A stretch of DNA of 64,000 nt from Achromobacter deleyi (GCF_016127315.1 NZ_CP065997.1:3720001-3784000), one strand, 5' to 3'; counted from the stretch's first letter, positions 18,540 through 28,808 are shown. Notes: generated by a model not told the origin, from the sequence alone. A program made the numbers and translations.

Positions 18540-20639
18540 ATGCCAGCCACTCATCTTCGTTTTGCGTTCCTGCCGCGGCAGCGCGGCAGCATGACGGTGG
18601 CCATCGTTTTCGTGGTCATCGTCGGCGTGGTGCTGCTGGGCGTGGCCCAACTGGGGTATGCCTATTACATGAAGCGGGAAATGCAGAAGGCGGCGGACCT
18701 GGCCGCGCTGTCGGCGGTGCAGGTGCTGGGCATGGGCGCGCCGGCCGACTGCACCCGGGCCCAGGCCGCGGGGCAGACCGCGGTGCTCGCCAACGTGCCC
18801 AGCATTCTGGAGACCTTCGTCGCGGCCGACGTGTCGGTCGAGTGCAAGGTCTGGGACACCACCCGCGCCGACGCCGCGGGCATGTACGTGTTCGATCCGG
18901 GCAGCGGCCAGGTGCCGAATGCGCTGCGCATCACCATCACCAAGTCCCTCAGGAGCCTGCTGCCGGGCATTGCCGGCAGCGACACGGTCCAGGCTATCTC
19001 GGTCGCGAGCCTGACCCAGCCGGTGGCCGTCTTCACCGTCGGTTCGCGCTTGCTGCGCCTGCAGAAGGGCGGCCTGCTGTCGCAGCTGCTGGCCACCGTG
19101 GGCGCCACGCCAGCCCAGCTCGACATCCTCGACGCGGCCGGCCTGGCCACCGTCAACATCACGCCGTCGGGCCTGCTGGAGGCGCTGGGCCTGCCGGTGT
19201 CGGTGGCCACCGGCGTGGGCACGCCGTCGCAGCTGGCCGCGCTCAACAACCTGACGCTGGGCCAGCTGCTGCAGGCCACGCTGACCGTGATGAACAAGGC
19301 CGGCAACACCGCCGGCGCCAGCCTCGGGCTGCTGTCCAACGCCATCAACGTGGTGCTGAACGTGATGCCGGTGAACCTGCCGGTCAAACTGTTCGGCAAC
19401 GGCGGCATCCTCGACCTGAACGTGGTGGGCGGCGACGTCAACTCGGCGCTGCAGGCCAACATCAACGCGCTCAACGTGCTGGAGACCGCGCTGGTCATCG
19501 CCAACGGCCAGAACCTGGTCAACCTGGGCCTGAACGTGCCGCTGCTCGGCGTGCAGTCGCAGGTGCGCATCGTCGAGCCGCCCACCATCGGCGTGGGCGG
19601 GGTGGGCACGCAGGCCACCAGCGCCGGCATCCGCGTCTACCTGCGCGCCAACACCAGCAACATCCCGCTGGTGGGCCCGCTGCTGGCCAACACGCTGGGC
19701 ACCAAGATCGACCTGCCCGTCATCATCGACGTGGCGCAATCGACCGGCACCGTGTCCAAGCTGTGCCAGGCGCCGCTGACCGAGTCGCAGGCCACCATCG
19801 ACGTGACCTCGTCGGTCGCCAATATCTGCCTGGGGCGCTTTCCCGGCATGGCCTCGGCGGTCGACAACGTGCAGGCCAATTTCCTGTCCCTCACCAACAG
19901 CTGCCAGCCCAGTTCGTTCGCGGCGATCCAGCGCTACCAGATCCTGAACGTGCTGAACATTCTGCCGCTGACCAGCAGGGTCACGCTGCCGATCTTCAAC
20001 TCGACCGCGCCGGTGTCGGTCACGCTGACCGAGCCGCCGTCGCCCAATTCCACCGCCACCGTCAACGCCACCTCGATCAACCTGGGCGCGTTGGCCTCGA
20101 ACCTGGCCGACGCCGTGGTCGGCGGCATCCTGGGCGACCTGGTCGGCACTGGCACGCCGCTGACGCCGGAGCAGCGCGCCTCGCTGGCCACCAAGCTGGT
20201 GGGCGGTGGCGGCAACAATGCCGGAAAGTCCATTTCGCAGGTGGTCAACGACATGCAGTGGTCCTCGACCGCGCTCAACCAGCTGGGCCAGCGCATGTCG
20301 ACCGGGGGCCTGACCGGCGTGCTCGGCGGCACGCTGCAGCTGGTGGGCAATATCCTCAACTCGCTGCTGCTGGCGCCGCTGAGCGACCTGACCTGCGCGC
20401 TGGCGATCACGCCGGATGCCGTTCGCCAGTGCCGCGTCAACGCGGTCTCGTCGCTGGCGTTGAGCGGCGGCAACCAGGTGGGCGGCGTGCTGTCCATCGT
20501 GGTCACGTTGCTGCAGCCGCTGCTGGGCATGCTGACCACCTTGCTGCAGAACTTGCTGGACATGCTTGGCCTGAGTGTCGGCCAGACCGATGTATCGCTG
20601 CTGTCGGTGGACTGCGGCAAGCCCCGCCTGGTGTATTGA
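18540..20639 (+). CDS. TadG-like pilus assembly protein (Tad domain)
   Basis: A 699-aa protein with an N-terminal putative Tad-domain helix ([24 protein letters not shown]) followed by [21 protein letters not shown], the typical TadG start, and a long extracytoplasmic region rich in Leu, Asn and Val. AGGGAG upstream supports ATG 18540. Cys residues in the periplasmic part may form disulfides. TadG proteins are membrane-anchored minor components of the Tad machine. No von Willebrand A motif is obvious, so the C-terminal part is lineage-specific. The function is inferred from family and position. Confidence 0.87.
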   Translation: MPATHLRFAFLPRQRGSMTVAIVFVVIVGVVLLGVAQLGYAYYMKREMQKAADLAALSAVQVLGMGAPADCTRAQAAGQTAVLANVPSILETFVAADVSVECKVWDTTRADAAGMYVFDPGSGQVPNALRITITKSLRSLLPGIAGSDTVQAISVASLTQPVAVFTVGSRLLRLQKGGLLSQLLATVGATPAQLDILDAAGLATVNITPSGLLEALGLPVSVATGVGTPSQLAALNNLTLGQLLQATLTVMNKAGNTAGASLGLLSNAINVVLNVMPVNLPVKLFGNGGILDLNVVGGDVNSALQANINALNVLETALVIANGQNLVNLGLNVPLLGVQSQVRIVEPPTIGVGGVGTQATSAGIRVYLRANTSNIPLVGPLLANTLGTKIDLPVIIDVAQSTGTVSKLCQAPLTESQATIDVTSSVANICLGRFPGMASAVDNVQANFLSLTNSCQPSSFAAIQRYQILNVLNILPLTSRVTLPIFNSTAPVSVTLTEPPSPNSTATVNATSINLGALASNLADAVVGGILGDLVGTGTPLTPEQRASLATKLVGGGGNNAGKSISQVVNDMQWSSTALNQLGQRMSTGGLTGVLGGTLQLVGNILNSLLLAPLSDLTCALAITPDAVRQCRVNAVSSLALSGGNQVGGVLSIVVTLLQPLLGMLTTLLQNLLDMLGLSVGQTDVSLLSVDCGKPRLVY

Positions 20640-20688
20640 TGATGAAGCCCTTGATTTGCGCCCCTTCGCGGCCGGCCCGGTGGTCGCC

Positions 20689-22095
20689 ATGACCCAGAAA
20701 TTCTCGCGCGAGGAGTTCGACGTCTACGTCTGGGAGGGTACGTCCGACATCGCCAGCCGGGCCGAGCGCTGCCTGGCCGGCATGGACGTGTCGCTGGTGC
20801 GCGCCGATGCCGGCACCGCCTTTCCGCCGCCGCGCGACCCGTCGCGGCCGGCGGTGGCGCTGGTGTCGGTCTCGGTCATGGGCGACAACCGCTTCAGCGG
20901 CTACGACTGGCTGTCGGTGCAGGCCATGCCCGTCATCTGGGTGGCGTCCGAGGCCCGCGGCCGCGATCCGCGTTATTACCCGCCGGAATATTCCTATACG
21001 TTGCCGCTGGCCTTCACCACCACGGACCTGCGCAAGCTGCTGTTCGAGCTGCTGGGCACGCTCGACCAGCTCAGCCGCACCGCGCCGCGCCGCGAGCAGC
21101 CGCTGATCGCCGTGTCGGAGCCGATGCGGGCGCTGCTGGCCGAAGCCGACATGTTCGCCGACTGCCGCAGCAACGTGCTGATCCACGGCGAGACCGGCGT
21201 CGGCAAGGAGCGCATCGCGCGCTTGCTGCACGACCACGCCGCCTGGTCGGACGGCCCGTTCGTCGCGGTCAACTGCGGCGCCATCCCGGAAGGGCTGTTC
21301 GAGGCGCACTTTTTTGGCCACGCCAAGGGCGCCTTCACCGGCGCCGTGGGCGCCCACAAGGGCTATTTCGAGCAGGCCAGCGGCGGCACGCTGTTCCTCG
21401 ATGAAATCGGCGACCTGCCGCTGTACCAGCAGGTCAAGCTGCTGCGCGTGCTGGAACAGAGCGCCGTGACGCGACTGGGGTCGACCGTGGAGGTGCCGGT
21501 CGATTTCCGCCTGGTGGCGGCGACCAACAAGGATCTGCGGGTGCTGGTGGGCCAGGACGAGTTCCGCGCCGACCTGTACTACCGGCTGGCGGTGATCGAG
21601 CTGCGCATTCCCAACCTGGAGCAGCGCGGCCCCGAGGAAAAGGCGGCGATCTTCCGCGCCTTGCTCGAACGGCTGGGCGCCGAGGGCGAGCCGCCCGGCT
21701 GGCTGCTGGAACGCGTGGCGCGGGCGCGATACGCCGGCAACGTGCGCGAGCTGTCCAACGTGGCCGAGCGCGTGGCCATCGTGCGGCGCCAGTTCCAGGC
21801 CTGGGACCAGACCCGCATCGAGCGCATTTTCGACCAGCTGGCCGAGCCGCTGGGCGGCCCCGCGGCCTTGGCGACGGCGGGCGCCAGCACACAGTGCGAG
21901 CCGCCGGTCTTCAGCGACGCCGAACGCGCCGAGCGCGCCCGCATCCTGGCCGCGCTGGACGTCAACGGCTGGCGTCGCCAGGACACCGCCAATACCCTGG
22001 GCATCAGCCGCAAGGTGCTGTGGGAGAAGATGCGCAAGCTGCATCTGGGCGGGGGCCAGGGCGAAACCGCCGACGGCATCGTCGAAGCGTCGTGA
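20689..22095 (+). CDS. Sigma-54-dependent transcriptional activator
   Basis: A 468-aa enhancer-binding protein. The AAA+ domain has Walker A GETGVGKE (about residue 167), the sigma-54 contact loop GAFTGA (about 214), Walker [11 protein letters not shown] and the arginine-finger region [17 protein letters not shown] Fis-type helix-turn-helix lies at the C-terminus ([20 protein letters not shown]). The N-terminal ~130 residues do not show the Asp/Lys set of a response-regulator receiver, so the input may be a degenerate receiver or a protein-protein domain. It starts 49 bases after the tadG-like stop and probably controls the tad locus, but I could not find a clear -24/-12 promoter upstream of flp. 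Confidence 0.92.
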   Translation: MTQKFSREEFDVYVWEGTSDIASRAERCLAGMDVSLVRADAGTAFPPPRDPSRPAVALVSVSVMGDNRFSGYDWLSVQAMPVIWVASEARGRDPRYYPPEYSYTLPLAFTTTDLRKLLFELLGTLDQLSRTAPRREQPLIAVSEPMRALLAEADMFADCRSNVLIHGETGVGKERIARLLHDHAAWSDGPFVAVNCGAIPEGLFEAHFFGHAKGAFTGAVGAHKGYFEQASGGTLFLDEIGDLPLYQQVKLLRVLEQSAVTRLGSTVEVPVDFRLVAATNKDLRVLVGQDEFRADLYYRLAVIELRIPNLEQRGPEEKAAIFRALLERLGAEGEPPGWLLERVARARYAGNVRELSNVAERVAIVRRQFQAWDQTRIERIFDQLAEPLGGPAALATAGASTQCEPPVFSDAERAERARILAALDVNGWRRQDTANTLGISRKVLWEKMRKLHLGGGQGETADGIVEAS

Positions 22096-22210
22096 GGCGC
22101 AATAGGGAATGTCCCAGGGCGCGCGACACTATCGCCGCGTGTTATTCACGCGCGTCAGCTTCAAACGGAATAAATTGCTATAGTTCCGCAACGATTTTTT
22201 TGGGGAAGGC

Positions 22211-22915
22211 ATGAACGTCCACTTTATCCGTGCCGCCGCTCGCATGGCGCTGTTGGGTACGGCCCTGTCCGGTCTGGCCGCGTGCGCCATCGCGCAACCC
22301 GAGCCCCCGCGCCCGACGGTGCAGCAGGTCGAGGACAAGCAAGCCGCCTCCACTCCGGTCACCCCGCCCGCGCCGGCGCCCGCCGCGCGCCCGTCCTCGA
22401 CGGTGGCCGAGCTGCAGGCACTGATCCAGAACCGCCAGGTTTCCGAGCTGCGTACGACCTACAACGGCACCTACGGCGCCAGCCTGCTGTTCAAGCCGGA
22501 CGACCTGACCTACTACGTGGCCCTGTTCCAGCAGAAGGATTTCTGGCGCGTGCTCAAGACCAAGTCGGACAAGCAGGCCGAAGCCACCTACCGCGCGTTC
22601 GCCGCGCAATCGGTGGAACTGGCCGACGTGGACATCCAGCGCATCAAGCTGCAGGCCGAATACACCCACGCCGAGAAGCTGCTGGCCAGCCGCAACGCCG
22701 AGCTGAGCACGCTGCAGGCCGACCGCACGCTGCGCATGCAGCAGGAAGAGCAGGTCGCCGCGCGCCAGGAGCAATCGCGCCAGGAAGCCACCGCGCTGGC
22801 TGATCAGCAGAAGGACGTGCGCCAGCAACTGCGCGACCTGCAACGCCAGATCGACGCCTTGCAGGCGCAGCAGGCGCAGATCCAGTCGACGGCCGCGCCC
22901 AAGCGCGGCAAGTAA
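22211..22915 (+). CDS. DUF2968 family lipoprotein
   Basis: A 234-aa putative lipoprotein with signal peptide and lipobox LAAC (about residues 22-25), a Pro/Ala linker, the core domain STVAELQALIQNRQVSELRT through FWRVLKTKSDKQ, and a C-terminal Gln/Arg-rich coiled coil (residues ~145-225). This matches the Burkholderiales family DUF2968, whose role is unknown. It has its own promoter region (possible -10 TATAGT at 22179-22184) and a strong terminator. GGGGAAGG just before ATG 22211 acts as ribosome binding site. Confidence 0.88.
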   Translation: MNVHFIRAAARMALLGTALSGLAACAIAQPEPPRPTVQQVEDKQAASTPVTPPAPAPAARPSSTVAELQALIQNRQVSELRTTYNGTYGASLLFKPDDLTYYVALFQQKDFWRVLKTKSDKQAEATYRAFAAQSVELADVDIQRIKLQAEYTHAEKLLASRNAELSTLQADRTLRMQQEEQVAARQEQSRQEATALADQQKDVRQQLRDLQRQIDALQAQQAQIQSTAAPKRGK

Positions 22916-22928
22916 GCGCCAGGCATGG

Positions 22929-22956
22929 AAAAAACGGGCCCACGGGCCCGTTTTTG
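22929..22956. terminator. Bidirectional rho-independent terminator after the DUF2968 gene
   Basis: The stem is ACGGGCC/GGCCCGT, with A residues on the left (22929-22934) and T5 on the right (22951-22955). It follows the DUF2968 stop by about 15 bases. Confidence 0.85.
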
Positions 22957-23007
22957 TTTGACCCCGCGCTTTCTTGTATTCTGGCCGCTAGCCCCCATAT
23001 CACTCCC

Positions 23008-23466
23008 ATGGCTCTCAAAGTTTTCGACCTCCAGTGCGAGCACGGCCACATCTTCGAAGGCTGGTTCGGTTCGCACGAAGACTATGACGCGCAGCAGGCG
23101 CGTGGCCTGGTGTCGTGCCCGGTCTGCGCCTCGGCCAGCATCACCAAGCGCCTGTCGGCCCCGCGCCTGAACGTGGCGCACCTGCACGCGCCCGCCGCCC
23201 AGCCGGCGCTGCCGGCCGGCGCCTCCGACGCCGAGAAGATGTCGGCCCTGCAGGCGGTGGTCATGCGCCAGGTGCGGGCCGTGCTGCGCAACACCGAAAA
23301 CGTCGGCACCCGCTTCGCCGAGGAAGCGCGCCGCATCCACGAGGGCGACGCCGACGAGCGCCCCATCCGTGGCACCGCCACGCGCGAAGAGCGCCAGGCC
23401 CTGGCCGAGGACGGCATCGACGTCATGGCCGTGCCCGACTTCCTCGACGACGAACGCCTGCAGTAG
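23008..23466 (+). CDS. DUF1178 family protein
   Basis: A 152-aa small soluble protein. The N-terminus MALKVFDLQCEHGHIFEGWF and SCPVCAS with a CxxC pair match DUF1178, a conserved proteobacterial family of unknown function that probably binds zinc through Cys23-type and CxxC residues. The C-terminus has the conserved GTATREERQALAEDGIDVMAVP. ATG 23008 is chosen because the family begins with this motif; the frame is open further upstream. It is convergent with efp. Confidence 0.9.
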   Translation: MALKVFDLQCEHGHIFEGWFGSHEDYDAQQARGLVSCPVCASASITKRLSAPRLNVAHLHAPAAQPALPAGASDAEKMSALQAVVMRQVRAVLRNTENVGTRFAEEARRIHEGDADERPIRGTATREERQALAEDGIDVMAVPDFLDDERLQ

Positions 23467-23477
23467 CCGCGTTCGCC

Positions 23478-23518
23478 GAAAAAAAAGCGCCAGACCCCGA
23501 AGGGCTGGCGCTTTTTCG
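23478..23518. terminator. Bidirectional terminator between the DUF1178 gene and efp
   Basis: The stem AGCGCCAG/CTGGCGCT is flanked by A8 on the left and T5 on the right, so it can terminate both convergent genes. Confidence 0.88.
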
Positions 23519-23532
23519 TACCTGCTGCCGGA

Positions 23533-24093
23533 TCAGTTGTTGACGCGGCTGCGGTATTCGTTGGTACGCGTGTCGATTTCGATCTTGTCGCCGATGGCGC
23601 AGAACAGCGGCACGTTCAGTTCGTAGCCGGTGTTGATCTTGGCGGGCTTGGTCACCTTGCCCGACGTGTCGCCACGGACGGCCGGTTCGGTGTAGGTGAT
23701 TTCGCGCACGAGCGTCGTGGGCAGTTCCACCGAGATGGCGCGGCCGTCGTAGAAGACCACTTCCACGGGCATCGCTTCTTCCAGGTAGTTCAGGGCGTCG
23801 CCCATGCTTTCGGCTTCGATTTCGTACTGGTTGTACTCTTCGTCCATGAAGACGTACATGGGGTCGCCGAAGTAGGAGTACGTGCACTCCTTGCGATCCA
23901 GCTGGACGACTTCGAACTTTTCGTCGGCCTTGTAGACCGATTCGCTGGCCGAGGCGGTCAGGAGGTTCTTGAACTTCAGCTTGACGACGGCGGCGTTACG
24001 GCCGGACTTGTTGTATTCGGCCTTCTGGACCACGAGGGGATCCTTGCCGACCATGACCACGTTGCCGACTCGCAATTCCTGAGCGGTTTTCAT
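23533..24093 (-). CDS. efp: Elongation factor P
   Basis: A 186-aa translation factor that rescues ribosomes stalled at polyproline. It has KOW-like domain I and two OB domains; the C-terminus reads [13 protein letters not shown]. The tip loop reads [10 protein letters not shown] with arginine at position 32, the type modified by rhamnosylation rather than by beta-lysine. EarP, the enzyme for that, is encoded about 200 bases downstream on the same strand. ATG 24093 starts the standard [11 protein letters not shown] sequence. Confidence 0.98.
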   Translation of the reverse strand: MKTAQELRVGNVVMVGKDPLVVQKAEYNKSGRNAAVVKLKFKNLLTASASESVYKADEKFEVVQLDRKECTYSYFGDPMYVFMDEEYNQYEIEAESMGDALNYLEEAMPVEVVFYDGRAISVELPTTLVREITYTEPAVRGDTSGKVTKPAKINTGYELNVPLFCAIGDKIEIDTRTNEYRSRVNN

Positions 24094-24295
24094 CGATAAA
24101 ACTCCGGGGGGAAAGGGTGCACTCGCCGTGCTTGCAGAAAGCCGCCGCAAATGCGGGCGCCAGGCAACGGGGCAGGCCCGCCATCTGAGCCCGCGGGCCC
24201 TCGAAACAGGCCCGCACACTCGGCTTCATGCACACCCCGGGAGGCGTCATAGTTGAGGCGCCGACAATCCAGGGCGACTCGGAAAACTCTCTATT

Positions 24296-25408
24296 CTAGC
24301 GTTTCTTGACCAACTCTGCGCAAAAATCGGCCAGATTTTCCGCCAGATCGGGGCGGGCGGCCTGCGCCGCGTCCCAGTCGCGCGCCGCTTGCGTCCAGGC
24401 CTGCCAGGCGAGCGGCGCCAGGGCGGCGCCGATGGCGCGGGCCACGGCGCCGGCGTCGGGCAGGTTCCAGGCGCGGAGGGTGGCGGCCGCGGTTTCCGGG
24501 GCCGGATAGCGCGCCAGCCAGGCGTCCAGCTTTTCCAGGTGCACGTTCTCTTCCTGGGGGTAGATCTGCCAGACCAGCGGCCGGGCGGCCCAGGCGGCGC
24601 GCACGAAGGAGTCCTCGCCGCGCACGAAATTCAGGTCGGCGCACCACAGCACGCGGTCGAAATCGGGTTGCGCCACGAACGGCAGGCGCGCCACCACCGG
24701 ACCGCCGGGCCGCGCGCAGGCCGCCTCGAGCCCGGGAGCGACGCCTTCCGGCGCCAGCAGCAGCGCGGGGCGCGCATCGGCCGCCAGGGCCTGCGCCAGG
24801 CCATCGACCGGGGCGCTCGGGTAGCAAAACAGGGACACGGTGCGAGCACCGTGGCGCCGTTGCGACAGCAGGGGCTCGGCCACGCCCAGCCCGCGCAGGA
24901 ACGCCGCCTGCGCCTCGGGATCGGCCTGGAAAGCGTCGCGCTCGGCCGACAGGCCCGGTTCGCGCAGCAGGCCGCCGGTGGCGGGGGTGAAACCGGGAAA
25001 GAAAAAGTGCTTCACCAGCCCGTCGGGCCGCTGCGACGGCAGGCCGTGGCAGCTTTCCACCCAGGCCTCGGCGCTCAGGTATTCCAGGTTGATCCAGGCC
25101 GGATGGCGCTGGCGCATGCTGTCCAGGAAGGCCTCGGGCGGATCGCAGGCGAAGGCCTCGATCACCACGTCGCGGGCCGCCAGCGCCGGATCCGGCGTGT
25201 CGGTCCAGCGCACGATGTCGACGTCCTGCAGCCGCTGGCGCGCGGCGCCGGCGTCGATGCCGGGCTGGATGCGCGCGAAGCTGGCCAGGTCGTCCACCCA
25301 CAGGCGCACGTCCCAGCCACGGCCGTGCGCCAGCCGGCGCGCCAGGCGCCAGCAGACGCCGATGTCGCCGTAGTTGTCGACCACGCGGCAGAAGATGTCC
25401 GCTTGCAT
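24296..25408 (-). CDS. earP: EF-P arginine rhamnosyltransferase EarP
   Basis: A 370-aa GT-B glycosyltransferase that transfers rhamnose from dTDP-rhamnose to Arg32 of EF-P. The start FCRVVDNYGDIGVCWRLAR carries the catalytic Asp pair, and the C-terminal RGEDSFVRAAWAARPLVWQIYPQEE is the sugar-nucleotide-binding signature. The length is typical. ATG 25408 is chosen because it gives the conserved N-terminus; the frame continues open upstream but overlaps the DUF2863 gene. It lies 8 bases after that gene's stop, so the order of transcription is DUF2863, earP, possibly efp. Confidence 0.96.
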   Translation of the reverse strand: MQADIFCRVVDNYGDIGVCWRLARRLAHGRGWDVRLWVDDLASFARIQPGIDAGAARQRLQDVDIVRWTDTPDPALAARDVVIEAFACDPPEAFLDSMRQRHPAWINLEYLSAEAWVESCHGLPSQRPDGLVKHFFFPGFTPATGGLLREPGLSAERDAFQADPEAQAAFLRGLGVAEPLLSQRRHGARTVSLFCYPSAPVDGLAQALAADARPALLLAPEGVAPGLEAACARPGGPVVARLPFVAQPDFDRVLWCADLNFVRGEDSFVRAAWAARPLVWQIYPQEENVHLEKLDAWLARYPAPETAAATLRAWNLPDAGAVARAIGAALAPLAWQAWTQAARDWDAAQAARPDLAENLADFCAELVKKR

Positions 25409-25416
25409 CGACGCGC

Positions 25417-26619
25417 TCAGTGGAACTTGGCGGGCGCCGCCTCGGCGTCTTCGGGCAGCTCGGCGTGCACCAGTTCGCCCAGGGGATTGGGGAAGTAGGG
25501 CGCGCCGCAGTCCTCGCAGTATTCCGGCGGCAGCACGCCGGGAATGCGGCGCACGTCGCTCACGCCGTATTCCTTGAGCAGCGCCGCGATCTCGTCGACC
25601 ACGTCGGGCTGGCCCTCGTCGGCCGGCAGGTCTTCCTCGCGGCCGTACAGCGGCCAGACGCAGCCGTAGTAGACGTCGTTGCTGTTGCGCGCGGTGAAGC
25701 TGACGCGGTATTCGTCGACCCGGCTTTCGCCGCAGCCGGCCACCACGGCGCGCAATTGGGAGGCCTCGAGATTGACCGCGCCTTCGAGCCAGCTGATGGC
25801 GGCGCGCAGCGACAGCGGCCGCACGCGGCGGTCGGCCTCGCGGTTGCTGACGTAGTAGGCGTCGGGCAGCAGGGCCTCGAAACCGCAGCCCGGCAGCAGG
25901 CCGGCCAGCGTCGGCTGGGCCTGCGCGGCCCATTGCGCCAGGCAGGCGTCGCGGCTGGCCTCGGCGTCGCCGATCTGCTCCTGCCAGCGGAACACCGGCG
26001 CGAATTCGGGCACCGCCACGGCCGCCACGATGTAGCGCGTGTCGGCCAGCATGTTGGCGGTCTCGGCCTCGGCGTTGAGCGCCGGCTTGGTGGTCTCGGC
26101 GCCGAGCGCCTGCGAGCCCAGGCGCTGCAGCCATTGCCAGGTCTCGGCGAAGGTGCGCGGCATCTGGTCCACGCTCACCAGCATCGGCATCAGCGCGCTG
26201 CGGGCCTGGCTCGACAGCACGTGGCCATGCAGTTGCGCCAGCAGGGCCTGCTGGGCGCTGGCCGATACGGGGCCGGTCGGGATGGCGTAGCGGGTCCACG
26301 CCACGATGGGCGCGACGATCAGCAGGATGTCGTAGCGCACGCCGTTTTTCTCGATCTTCATCGATTCGGACAGCGTTTCGGCCTGCTCGATCAGGACTTC
26401 GTAGGCGCCCACGTCGCCCTGGGCGAGATGGTCCAGCGCGGCTTCCAGCGGGGCATCCTGGCCTGCCTTGAGCAGCTTCGGAATCGCTTCGCCAAGCTGA
26501 TTCTCCCAGTACACGTCTTCGACGCGGCTGCCCGAGCGGTTGAGCGACTGGGCAAGCGTGATCAGGCGGGTGGCGTCGCGGGTCAAGCGGGGAGCGGATT
26601 GGCTGCGGGATCGGGCCAT
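25417..26619 (-). CDS. DUF2863 family protein
   Basis: A 400-aa cytoplasmic protein of a Burkholderiales-restricted family. The C-terminus carries EYCEDCGAPYFPNPLGELVHAELP, a CxxC pair that may bind metal. The rest is helical with no known catalytic motif. It sits directly upstream of earP in an apparent operon. The function is unknown. Confidence 0.88.
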   Translation of the reverse strand: MARSRSQSAPRLTRDATRLITLAQSLNRSGSRVEDVYWENQLGEAIPKLLKAGQDAPLEAALDHLAQGDVGAYEVLIEQAETLSESMKIEKNGVRYDILLIVAPIVAWTRYAIPTGPVSASAQQALLAQLHGHVLSSQARSALMPMLVSVDQMPRTFAETWQWLQRLGSQALGAETTKPALNAEAETANMLADTRYIVAAVAVPEFAPVFRWQEQIGDAEASRDACLAQWAAQAQPTLAGLLPGCGFEALLPDAYYVSNREADRRVRPLSLRAAISWLEGAVNLEASQLRAVVAGCGESRVDEYRVSFTARNSNDVYYGCVWPLYGREEDLPADEGQPDVVDEIAALLKEYGVSDVRRIPGVLPPEYCEDCGAPYFPNPLGELVHAELPEDAEAAPAKFH

Positions 26620-26691
26620 AACTTCGGAGGACGTCCAGTAAGTGTGTAACGACGTAGTTTAACGCCCGCCAGGGTCAGGGGCGGCGACGTG

Positions 26692-26734
26692 CGCCACCGC
26701 ACCGGCCGGCCCGCCGCCACCGCACCGGCCGGCC
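26692..26734. repeat. Two 20-bp direct repeats
   Basis: CGCCACCGCACCGGCCGGCC occurs at 26692-26711 and again at 26715-26734, a 23-base period. The repeats lie upstream of the dioxygenase gene. They may be a slippage product or a small operator. Confidence 0.7.
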
Positions 26735-26854
26735 GATGGCCTCCCGCCATATTGGTGCTGATCTGGCAACAGATCATCCCTTTTGCAGGGGTTTATTGCA
26801 GATTCGAAACGACAGAAAATACCTGCATCAACCTTGTTTTCTGGAGGCACCGCC

Positions 26855-27628
26855 ATGCGCTGGCCTACGCTTTTCGTTTCCCACGGTTCTCCCATGCTGG
26901 CCGTCGAACCCGGCCTGACGGGCCCGGCCCTGGCCGCCTGGAGCCAGGCCCAGGGCCGCAAGCCGCGCGCCATTCTCGTGGTCTCGCCGCACTGGATGGG
27001 CCACGGCCTGGCCCTGTCCACCCGCGACCAGCAGGTGGCCTGGCATGACTTCGGCGGCTTTCCGCCCGAGCTCTATACGCTGCAATACGCCGCGCCCGGT
27101 TCGCCCGAATTGGCGGCGCGCACGCAGGCCCTGCTGGCCGAGGCCGGCATCGCCGCCGACCGCGATCCGCGCCGGCCGCTGGACCATGGCGCCTGGGTGC
27201 CGCTGCGCTACCTCTATCCCGAGGTCGACGTGCCCGTGGTGCAGCTGTCGCTGGACATGGGCCGCGACGCCGCCGGCCAGCTCGAACTGGGCCGCGCGCT
27301 GGCGCCGCTGCGCGACGAGGACGTCCTGATCATCGGCTCGGGGTCGCTGACGCACAACCTGCGCGACGTGCGCATGCCGCAGAACGCGCCGGCCACGCCC
27401 TACGTGCCGGCGTTCCAGGACTGGTATGCCCGCCATCTGGCCGCGCACGACGTGCCGGCGCTGCTCGACTGGCAGGCCCGCGCGCCCGGCGCGCGCCAGG
27501 CCCATCCGCACGATGACCACCTGATGCCGCTGTACGTGGCGCTGGGCGCGGGCGGCGAACAGGCCACGCGCCTGAACGACGAGGTCTCGTACGGCGCGTT
27601 GGCGATGGATGCGTATGCGTTCAACTGA
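26855..27628 (+). CDS. LigB-type extradiol dioxygenase (DODA/YgiD family)
   Basis: A 257-aa class III extradiol ring-cleavage dioxygenase of the DOPA-dioxygenase group. Metal-ligand and catalytic histidines are visible in SHGSPML (residue ~10), SPHWMGH (~45), LDHGAWVPLRYLYPE (~115) and SLTHNL (~168), with HPHDDHLMPLYVALGAG near 218. It binds zinc or iron. The true substrate is probably a catechol; E. coli YgiD opens L-DOPA. GGAGG 7 bases before ATG 26855 supports the start. It is monocistronic. Confidence 0.92.
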   Translation: MRWPTLFVSHGSPMLAVEPGLTGPALAAWSQAQGRKPRAILVVSPHWMGHGLALSTRDQQVAWHDFGGFPPELYTLQYAAPGSPELAARTQALLAEAGIAADRDPRRPLDHGAWVPLRYLYPEVDVPVVQLSLDMGRDAAGQLELGRALAPLRDEDVLIIGSGSLTHNLRDVRMPQNAPATPYVPAFQDWYARHLAAHDVPALLDWQARAPGARQAHPHDDHLMPLYVALGAGGEQATRLNDEVSYGALAMDAYAFN

Positions 27629-27781
27629 AGCCTGTTGACGCTGCTCACCGCCGCGAACGTTTGGTTACCCCATGCGGTCCCAAACGCCCGAGCGTCTATG
27701 CATAATGGCAGCCGCCCGCATCGCGGGCGTTTCCTTGTTCTGGACGCATGCCGGCGCCTGCCGGCCGGGAGTGTAGAGATC

Positions 27782-28744
27782 GTGAATGCGCATATCGTGA
27801 AATCCGCGTGTCTGGCCATCGCCGCCGCAACGCTGGCGGCCTCGTCCGCCTGGGCCGAGGACGTCAAGGGATCGCGCGACCATCCCGCCCTGACTCGTTT
27901 CACGGGCGCCGAGATCCGGGCCTACGAGTTCAAGGACTACGACGAGGCCGTGATGCCCGACCGGCCGATCACGCGGGAAGACGAGGCCAAGGGCCTGACG
28001 CTGGAAGGCAAGCTGACGCGCATCGCCTATCGCATCGATGGCAAGAAGTCGGCGCTGGAGGTCTACCGTAACTACCAGGGCGCGCTGCAGGCCGGCGGCT
28101 TCAAGACCCTGTTCGAATGCAAGGGCGACGAGCAGTGCGGCGGCGACTTCCAGTCGTTCGTGCTGAACAGCGGCAAGGTCAGCCAGCCGGGGCAGGGCGA
28201 CGCGGCCTTCGGCGGCAAGTACTACGCGGTGCTGGCGAAGAAAGAGGCGCCCACGGGCGACATCTATGTGTTCCTGGATGTGATGGACGACACCTCCAAC
28301 AACATCACGCCGGTGTTCCAGCAGGTGATCGAGACCAAGCCGATGCAGACCGGCCAGGTCAAGGTGCTGGACATGGCGGCGATGCAGAAATCGCTGGCCG
28401 AATCGGGCCGCGTGGCGGTCTACGGCGTCTACTTCGATACCGACAAGGCCGAGGTCAAGCCGGAATCCAAGGCCGCGCTCGACGAGATGGGCAAGCTGCT
28501 CAACGCCAACCCGAAGCTGAAGGTCTACGTGGTCGGCCACACCGACAACCAGGGCACGCTGGCCGGCAACCTGGACCTGTCGCAAAAGCGCGCCGACGCC
28601 GTGGTCAAGGCGCTGGAGGCGGGCTACAAGATCCCGGCCGCGCGCCTGTCGGCGCGGGGCGTGGCCTCGCTGGCGCCGGTGGCCGCCAACGACGCCGAAG
28701 CCGGCCGCGCCAGGAACCGCCGGGTCGAACTGGTTGCCCAATGA
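27782..28744 (+). CDS. OmpA family protein with DUF4892-like N-terminus
   Basis: A 320-aa envelope protein. It has a signal peptide (cut after SSAWA), an N-terminal domain resembling DUF4892 (GSRDHPALTRFTGAEI through YRNYQGALQAGGFKTLFEC), and a C-terminal peptidoglycan-binding OmpA domain (VYFDTDKAEVKPESKAAL, VVGHTDNQG, LSQKRADAVVKAL, ARNRRVEL). It probably anchors the outer membrane to peptidoglycan. No ATG fits; GTG 27782 is chosen, and GTG 27797 is an alternative. A terminator follows. Confidence 0.88.
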   Translation: MNAHIVKSACLAIAAATLAASSAWAEDVKGSRDHPALTRFTGAEIRAYEFKDYDEAVMPDRPITREDEAKGLTLEGKLTRIAYRIDGKKSALEVYRNYQGALQAGGFKTLFECKGDEQCGGDFQSFVLNSGKVSQPGQGDAAFGGKYYAVLAKKEAPTGDIYVFLDVMDDTSNNITPVFQQVIETKPMQTGQVKVLDMAAMQKSLAESGRVAVYGVYFDTDKAEVKPESKAALDEMGKLLNANPKLKVYVVGHTDNQGTLAGNLDLSQKRADAVVKALEAGYKIPAARLSARGVASLAPVAANDAEAGRARNRRVELVAQ

Positions 28745-28808
28745 CGCAGCGAGCCTGACGCGCCGCGATGGCATGAAAAAGGGGCCCACGCGGCGCCTTC
28801 GGCTTGCT

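Noticed and set aside
18516..20690. 724-codon minus-strand frame opposite the tadG-like gene
   Set aside because: Composition dominated by Gln, His and Arg, typical of an antisense shadow; no motif.
25409..26299. Extension of earP upstream into the DUF2863 gene
   Set aside because: EarP homologues begin at the FCRVVDNYGD region; the extra sequence is an out-of-frame reading of the neighbour.
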